Of a stretch of DNA of 64,000 nt, positions 59,629-64,000 are shown one piece after another (within the stretch, counting starts at the first letter, position 1; every line of letters begins with the position of its first letter). A model generated the notes under the pieces. That model did no database searches and was not told the origin of the DNA. It saw nothing but the letters and a program-made list of their open reading frames with translations. The stretch comes from Clostridium tagluense (GTDB taxonomy: Bacteria; Bacillota; Clostridia; Clostridiales; Clostridiaceae). The position numbers were made by a program, and so were the translations under genes. The stretch covers positions 62,001-126,000 of the forward strand of contig NZ_BHYK01000010.1 of the NCBI RefSeq assembly GCF_003865095.1. Reading direction: 5' to 3'.

Positions 59629-60555
59629 TTAAATCGTCATAATCCGATTAAACTTACATAAAGATAATAAAGCCTCAAGAGTTAGGATTCCCATCCATTC
59701 AACCTTAGAAATTTCCCACTCCTCTAAATATTTATCCCATTGCCATGTTGGTAATATCTTACCCTGTTCTTCAAGCTTATCTATTAAATAATCTAAGTTT
59801 TGATCTATAAATTTACGTTGAATTCCCCAAAAGCCCGTAGAATCCATCTCTATAAATTTTAAAGGGGTAGGTACATAATCTACCCATTCAGATTCTTTTA
59901 TATTAACCAATTGAGAAACAGCCAATTTTAGTACATCTTCAAGTTGGCTAGAAAATTCTTTGTCGAGAGTGTTATACATATGAATATAACAAAATATTTC
60001 ATGTTCTGATTTAAATTCAGTACGTTCATTCAAATTAGTTATAGCATAACTTATTAGTGAATAAATATCTAAATTATTAAGGTATTCCTTATACTTATAA
60101 AGATACCCTATCAATTCAGCACTAGGGTTTCCCCAGGAATAGTCAATAACTGTCATATTTATATCGTTTTTAAATTCCCACCAAGGTGCATGAGGATATT
60201 CGTTAACATTACTTGGAACACTATACCAACCTTTTCTATTACTATCAAAAGTAGTCTCAAGATATTCAACAGCTCTAGCTATCATTTTTTGTGCCCTATC
60301 ATTATTATCTAGCTTACTCAAGTACCTTAAGCCAATGGATGTTGCCATGGGCGAGGACTGTATAAGTTTAAAATCAGGTTCGATGCCGTTACCAAACCCT
60401 CCATCTGAATTTTGAAATGTTTCTAATGAATCTAATATATCATCACCACTTGAATCGTTAAAATAATAATTGAATATAGATCTTTCCAGTGGTCTAACTT
60501 CTGTATTCATATAGGTATTTAATTGGTTTAAAAGAGTTTTTGGTAGCTTTTTCAT
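59629..60555 (-). CDS. Alpha/alpha-toroid (prenyltransferase-like) protein
   Basis: 308 residues from the ATG at 60555 with AAAGGAG upstream. SLETFQNSDGGFGNGIEPDF is a Q-x-x-D-G-G-F repeat of the kind seen in prenyltransferase and squalene-cyclase toroids; further helical hairpins follow to EWMGILTLEALLSLCKF. No catalytic D-D-x-D-D motif was found. Function unknown. Confidence 0.65.
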   Translation of the reverse strand: MKKLPKTLLNQLNTYMNTEVRPLERSIFNYYFNDSSGDDILDSLETFQNSDGGFGNGIEPDFKLIQSSPMATSIGLRYLSKLDNNDRAQKMIARAVEYLETTFDSNRKGWYSVPSNVNEYPHAPWWEFKNDINMTVIDYSWGNPSAELIGYLYKYKEYLNNLDIYSLISYAITNLNERTEFKSEHEIFCYIHMYNTLDKEFSSQLEDVLKLAVSQLVNIKESEWVDYVPTPLKFIEMDSTGFWGIQRKFIDQNLDYLIDKLEEQGKILPTWQWDKYLEEWEISKVEWMGILTLEALLSLCKFNRIMTI

Positions 60556-60593
60556 ATTTAAATCTCCTTTCTTTGAGCTCAAGAATATTTAAA

Positions 60594-61178
60594 TTACCAT
60601 TTTTGGTTAAATAATAAATCTGGCAACTGCGATATATCTTCTATAATGTAATCATGTCTAATCATTCCAAAGTAACATACATTAAAATACCGATTATTAA
60701 TATACGCAAAATTTCTCAATAATCCTTCTAAAACAAAACCTGACTTTTCCAACACCTTCCTAGATGCTGTATTAGAATCCAAGGCTAAGGCTTCAATTCT
60801 TTCAGTCTTTGTATCTTCAAATAAATACTTCACCAGAGCTTTTGTTATTTCAGTTGCATATCCCTTATTCCAATATTCAGGAAGTAAATTATATCCAACT
60901 ACCGCTCTGTTATTTTGGTTATTAAATGTTAAAATGCCAGCTTCACCAATATATTTACCTGATTTTTTTAAGAATAAAGCTTGAAAATCCCGCTTATTTT
61001 TATCATAGTTTTTCAATAGACTTTCAAGAGAACTTTTTGAATCCTCAATTTTATTTGTAGCTATTTTAGTTGAAAATTTCCACACCAATGGTTCCGATTT
61101 AAGCCTGTAAATATTTTCCAAATCATTTTCACAGTAGTTCTTTAGTATAAGTCTTTCGGTTTCTATTTGAATAGTCAC
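60594..61178 (-). CDS. GNAT N-acetyltransferase, RimJ/RimL-like
   Basis: 194 residues from a GTG with GGGGGG upstream. IETERLILKNY, VGYNLLPEYWNKGYATEITK (loop W-N-K-G-Y-A) and LDSNTASRKVLEKSGFVLEG are all standard. The substrate is unknown. Its leader also carries a short G run (G6). Confidence 0.9.
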   Translation of the reverse strand: MTIQIETERLILKNYCENDLENIYRLKSEPLVWKFSTKIATNKIEDSKSSLESLLKNYDKNKRDFQALFLKKSGKYIGEAGILTFNNQNNRAVVGYNLLPEYWNKGYATEITKALVKYLFEDTKTERIEALALDSNTASRKVLEKSGFVLEGLLRNFAYINNRYFNVCYFGMIRHDYIIEDISQLPDLLFNQKW

Positions 61179-61285
61179 TATAATACCCTGCCCCCCATCA
61201 ATTAGTTAACGTCTTCAATGGCTGAATATCGTAATATTTAATAACTTCATCATTTGAAAATATTTCATCTAACATTTTGATCTAG

Positions 61286-61729
61286 CTAACATCCTATTTC
61301 ATTATCTATTAATTTCTGTAATCTTCCAAAGCTTAATTCTTGATCACAACCATTTGCTTTTAAAAATCCTTTCGTTAAATCTTCAACTGTAGATTCAAGC
61401 AAAATAAAAAATTGATTCATCGCAAATTCCTTTTTTATATCATCTTCATTTGCTCCAAACACTCCATTTATAAACCCTTCAATCATTTGATCCATACCCC
61501 ACAATTTTAAATGCAATAATTCATGAACTACTAACTCTTCAAGATTTGTAGATTTCGGGTTATTATTAATTAGCATTACTGCTTTTTTGTCATCGATATC
61601 AATTTTTATGTCTCCTGATTTCCTCCATTCTTTATCAACAATTTGTAGTTTTATATCCCAATCCATTAATCTTAAAATAATTTGCCACTTATTTATTAAT
61701 CCTTCTAATTCACTAACATTTACTGCCAT
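61286..61729 (-). CDS. Zincin-like protein with HExxH motif
   Basis: 147 residues. H69-E70-L-L-H73 in EELVVHELLHLKLWGMD is a zinc metallopeptidase signature. The rest (INKWQIILRLMDWDIKLQIV) resembles small SprT/ImmA-like domains seen in phage and plasmid genes of Firmicutes. No repressor partner lies next to it. Proteolysis is inferred from the motif only. Confidence 0.72.
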   Translation of the reverse strand: MAVNVSELEGLINKWQIILRLMDWDIKLQIVDKEWRKSGDIKIDIDDKKAVMLINNNPKSTNLEELVVHELLHLKLWGMDQMIEGFINGVFGANEDDIKKEFAMNQFFILLESTVEDLTKGFLKANGCDQELSFGRLQKLIDNEIGC

Positions 61730-61940
61730 ATATAATTCCCCTTTCTTTTTTACAGTTATTTATCAGTCTATTTAAAAATTATACTATATTTATTATCCAT
61801 TTTATATGAATTTATCTATAATAAACATAAATACTTAATTTTTAACAGTAATCCTCTCTTATTTCATAAAATCAATTATCTTTGTCTCTAATCACAACAG
61901 TGATATCCAAAATCAAGGGTTAATTTTAGTGTAATATAAA

Positions 61941-61984
61941 AAGACCATGAAGTTATTAGCCAATAGCTCTCTTCATAGTCTTTT
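61941..61984 (-). terminator. Terminator-like hairpin in a 417-bp gap
   Basis: AAGAC-ATGAAG pairs with CTTCAT-GTCTT with single unpaired bases in register, flanked by A and T tracts. The gap 61730-62146 otherwise holds a repeat (62000-62063) and no gene. Confidence 0.6.
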
Positions 61985-61999
61985 CATATGATTATTCAA

Positions 62000-62063
62000 A
62001 TAAAAATAATATAATGGCAAATCTAATGATATTTAACGTTTAGTGATTGTAAATACCTCAACA
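62000..62063 (-). repeat. Direct repeat flanking a YdcF gene, copy 1
   Basis: Shares AATCTAATGATATTTAACGT and most of the next 30 bases with 62835-62894. On the - strand it encodes DVEVFTITKR and a stop, a copy of the last residues of the TIGR04076 protein encoded on the other side of the YdcF gene. Confidence 0.7.
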
Positions 62064-62146
62064 TCTTTTTTACTGTCATATTAAATCCTCATATCAAAAT
62101 AATGCTATAGATTTGCATTTAAATAATATTTCAAGATTCAATATAG

Positions 62147-62806
62147 TTAATGATAAAGAATTTTATTTTTGAACATTGTATAGTTTTCAAAAATATATAT
62201 TGCTACAATATAAAAAACAGAAAATTCTTTTGGATAATTAGACTTTTTCATTACATATGTAATATTAAATTTTGATAATAAATAACTAGAGCGCCTTAAA
62301 TGCCAAGGGGATGTAATTACTATTGCAGATGACCAATTCATTCTTCTCATGATATCAATTGAGTTTAGTAAATTTCCATATGTGTTTATTGATTTATTCT
62401 CTCTAACTAAACAACTATCTGGAACTCCTAATGATTTTGCAAGTTTAATCATAATATCTGCTTCTATATATTTATTGTAAACGCTTCCACCTGAACAAAT
62501 AATAAAATTGGCATAGCCTTTATTAAATAATTCAACAGCTTTAAATACTCTTTCTCTCATTATCGGCGATGGCTTCCCATCTGGTGTTCCAGGATAACCT
62601 AAGACAATAATCGTATCGAATTTTTTCAGTTCTAATTTAGTTAAGGGTGCTTTATAAAACAACAGAGGAAATAAATTAATTAATGATAATGGTACAAAAG
62701 TAAAGCCGAGTATAATTGATGATTTATTACATTTTATTGATAATGCCGCTAATGAGAGAATATAAAACAGTATAATTATGAATATTATTTTTCTATTTTT
62801 CACCAA
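62147..62806 (-). CDS. Membrane-anchored YdcF/DUF218 protein
   Basis: 219 residues. Two N-terminal membrane helices (about 7-24 and 30-50) precede a DUF218 domain: IIVLGYPGTPDGKPSPIMRE, then FIICSGGSVYNKYIEADIM, then VITSPWHLRRSSYLL. The membrane-bound form resembles SanA/ElyC-type proteins linked to envelope integrity. It is bracketed by two copies of a 60-bp direct repeat. Confidence 0.8.
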   Translation of the reverse strand: MVKNRKIIFIIILFYILSLAALSIKCNKSSIILGFTFVPLSLINLFPLLFYKAPLTKLELKKFDTIIVLGYPGTPDGKPSPIMRERVFKAVELFNKGYANFIICSGGSVYNKYIEADIMIKLAKSLGVPDSCLVRENKSINTYGNLLNSIDIMRRMNWSSAIVITSPWHLRRSSYLLSKFNITYVMKKSNYPKEFSVFYIVAIYIFENYTMFKNKILYH

Positions 62807-62834
62807 ATAAAAACTCCTTTTTATGTTGTCATTA

Positions 62835-62894
62835 AAATAAAATAATGGAAAATCTAATGATATTTAACGTTTGGTTACTGTAAATACCTCACCA
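62835..62894 (-). repeat. Direct repeat flanking a YdcF gene, copy 2
   Basis: Contains the final codons of the TIGR04076 gene (EVFTVTKR, stop) and its 3-prime flank; matches 62000-62063. Confidence 0.7.
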
Positions 62895-63124
62895 CGTATT
62901 ACTACCCTACCATTATCTGGACACTTCATTTCGAATTTTTTTTCCTTAGTGTTGCCATAATCTAAACTGCCTCCATTTAAAAGAACATATACGCTTGGAT
63001 AAATATTATTCCATAATTCATGACATATAGGTGGGCAAATATCTTCTACAATATAAGAGTCATTGTTTTTGTGATAGCCAGATCTGCAATCACTTTCCAC
63101 TATTGTTAGTTTTACTTTAATCAT
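62864..63124 (-). CDS. TIGR04076 family protein
   Basis: 86 residues from the ATG at 63124, with GGAGG 8 nt upstream. VKLTIVESDCRSGYHKNNDS and CPPICHELWNNIYPSVYVLL, with FEMKCPDNGRVVIRGE, follow the TIGR04076 pattern of small Cys-containing proteins. Function unknown; metal binding by the conserved Cys and His is plausible. Confidence 0.8.
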   Translation of the reverse strand: MIKVKLTIVESDCRSGYHKNNDSYIVEDICPPICHELWNNIYPSVYVLLNGGSLDYGNTKEKKFEMKCPDNGRVVIRGEVFTVTKR

Positions 63125-63270
63125 TTTATTAACCTCCATATCAAGCCTTTCTTCAATTTTCATATTAATATACCACCTTGTATAATTTGAATTTCTATCT
63201 TTTGTTTAATGATAATTTATTTGCTATTTTGGTATAACCTTAATATAAACAAGAATATAAGTTTTTATAT

Positions 63271-63777
63271 TTATCCTATATAATTCAATGCCTCTTTAAT
63301 ATATGATTCAATTGGCAATGAGCTATCAACGACTAAGTAATCAGTTTTAGTTGGTCGTTTTGATTTATCAATCGCCCCTAAAAATCTACTTTTTTCAGCT
63401 GATTCAATTTGACTTATACTTCTTTCTCTTGAGGTTAATCTATTATTAACTATTTCAAAATCTTCCACTCTACATTCTATATATTTGTATTCGGCATTAT
63501 ATTCATGAGCAATGCTAATACCAGTATCTAATGAATCATTATAATAACAAGGTGTATCAATAATTACATTTTTATTAAGTCTTAAGTAATATTTGCACAA
63601 TGAAAAAACAACATTATAGGATGCATTAGCAACAATATCCGAGGTAACTCCGGATTCTATCATAGATGATTTTATAACATCTCTATCAATAACTACTACA
63701 TCTATGTATTTTGAAATTTCTTTAGCTAATGTTGATTTTCCTGAGCCAGGAAAGCCAGACATCTGTAGTAAAAACAT
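63271..63777 (-). CDS. P-loop kinase, small-molecule type
   Basis: 168 residues. Walker A GFPGSGKST (8-16), DRDVIKSSM after strand 2 and a lid with NRLTSRERS resemble adenylylsulfate-kinase/zeta-like small kinases of the AAA_33 group. NVIIDTPCYYND corresponds to Walker B. The substrate is unknown. GGGAGGAA supports the ATG. Confidence 0.8.
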   Translation of the reverse strand: MFLLQMSGFPGSGKSTLAKEISKYIDVVVIDRDVIKSSMIESGVTSDIVANASYNVVFSLCKYYLRLNKNVIIDTPCYYNDSLDTGISIAHEYNAEYKYIECRVEDFEIVNNRLTSRERSISQIESAEKSRFLGAIDKSKRPTKTDYLVVDSSLPIESYIKEALNYIG

Positions 63778-63800
63778 TGAAATTCCTCCCTTTTTATATT

Positions 63801-64000
63801 CTATAGGACTATCTCATACAGTACTTCCATTAAAATAAAAGGAGGATTATTGTAGCAACTTTCAAAATCCATTTTTTTTACCCCCTTAAATTCATAATAA
63901 TACCAGAACCTATTATCACTTTCTGTTTTTAAGATGTACTCAACCCTTTGATAAGCTCTTCAACCAATTTTATAGAATTTAATGCAGCCATTTCTATGTT
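63801..64000 (-). pseudogene. Partial, probably frameshifted gene at the right edge
   Basis: Two overlapping frames look like real protein. One enters from the edge as NIEMAALNSIKLVEELIKGL and stops at 63929-63931. Another reads RAYQRVEYILKTESDNRFWY and continues to KKMDFESCYNNPPFILMEVL before a stop at 63801-63803. They probably belong to one gene broken by a frameshift near 63950, or to two adjacent fragments. Family not recognised. Confidence 0.35.

Overview
The window is A+T-rich DNA with strong GGAGG-type ribosome binding sites, many TTG and GTG starts, and hairpins followed by T runs. Together with lexA, a YnbB-type PLP protein, purB, a DUF378 protein, TmrB and PepF, this points to a low-GC Firmicute, most likely Clostridium in the strict sense. 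No tRNA, rRNA, CRISPR array or transposase gene was found.

Layout. From 0 to about 27.3 kb every gene lies on the + strand. From about 34.6 kb to the right edge every gene but one short coiled-coil gene lies on the - strand. The two blocks converge on a central core-like segment (26-34.5 kb): ynbB, lexA with its own SOS box, a small acidic Cys-rich gene, a Xer-like tyrosine recombinase with a loxP/dif-shaped palindrome just upstream, purB, a DUF378 gene, and a MATE exporter divergent from its MerR regulator. This geometry would fit a replication terminus, but that is inference.

Left arm. A GNAT and an alpha/beta-hydrolase remnant are followed by a sugar-nucleotide reductase-like gene and a three-gene MacB/FtsX-type ABC exporter preceded by a possible 34-codon peptide gene. 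Next comes a hydrolase, then a peptide-use operon (two M24 peptidases and a POT peptide transporter) whose last two genes are visibly richer in G+C. From 11 to 26 kb lies a patchwork of single genes: a carbonic-anhydrase-like gene, an Amj fragment, an APH-type kinase, a CDP-alcohol phosphatidyltransferase with an internal deletion, two tandem DUF1835 genes, ASCH, small membrane proteins, AbiH and several GNATs. Between them sit a 200-bp repeat in two copies, two families of short boundary motifs with five copies each, and an attC-like cruciform behind abiH.

Right arm. About 35 mostly single-gene units encode small-molecule-modifying or resistance-like enzymes: GNATs, methyltransferases, an erythromycin-esterase homologue, TmrB, nucleotidyltransferases, a GrpB-type protein, YdcF, HD, cupin, MBL, cyclase and SGNH proteins, PepF, and P-loop kinases. 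Many decayed fragments lie between them. In all there are eleven apparently intact GNAT genes plus two or three remnants. The arms read like a cassette array without an integrase: independent genes with their own ribosome sites, short shared boundary motifs, and frequent partial copies.
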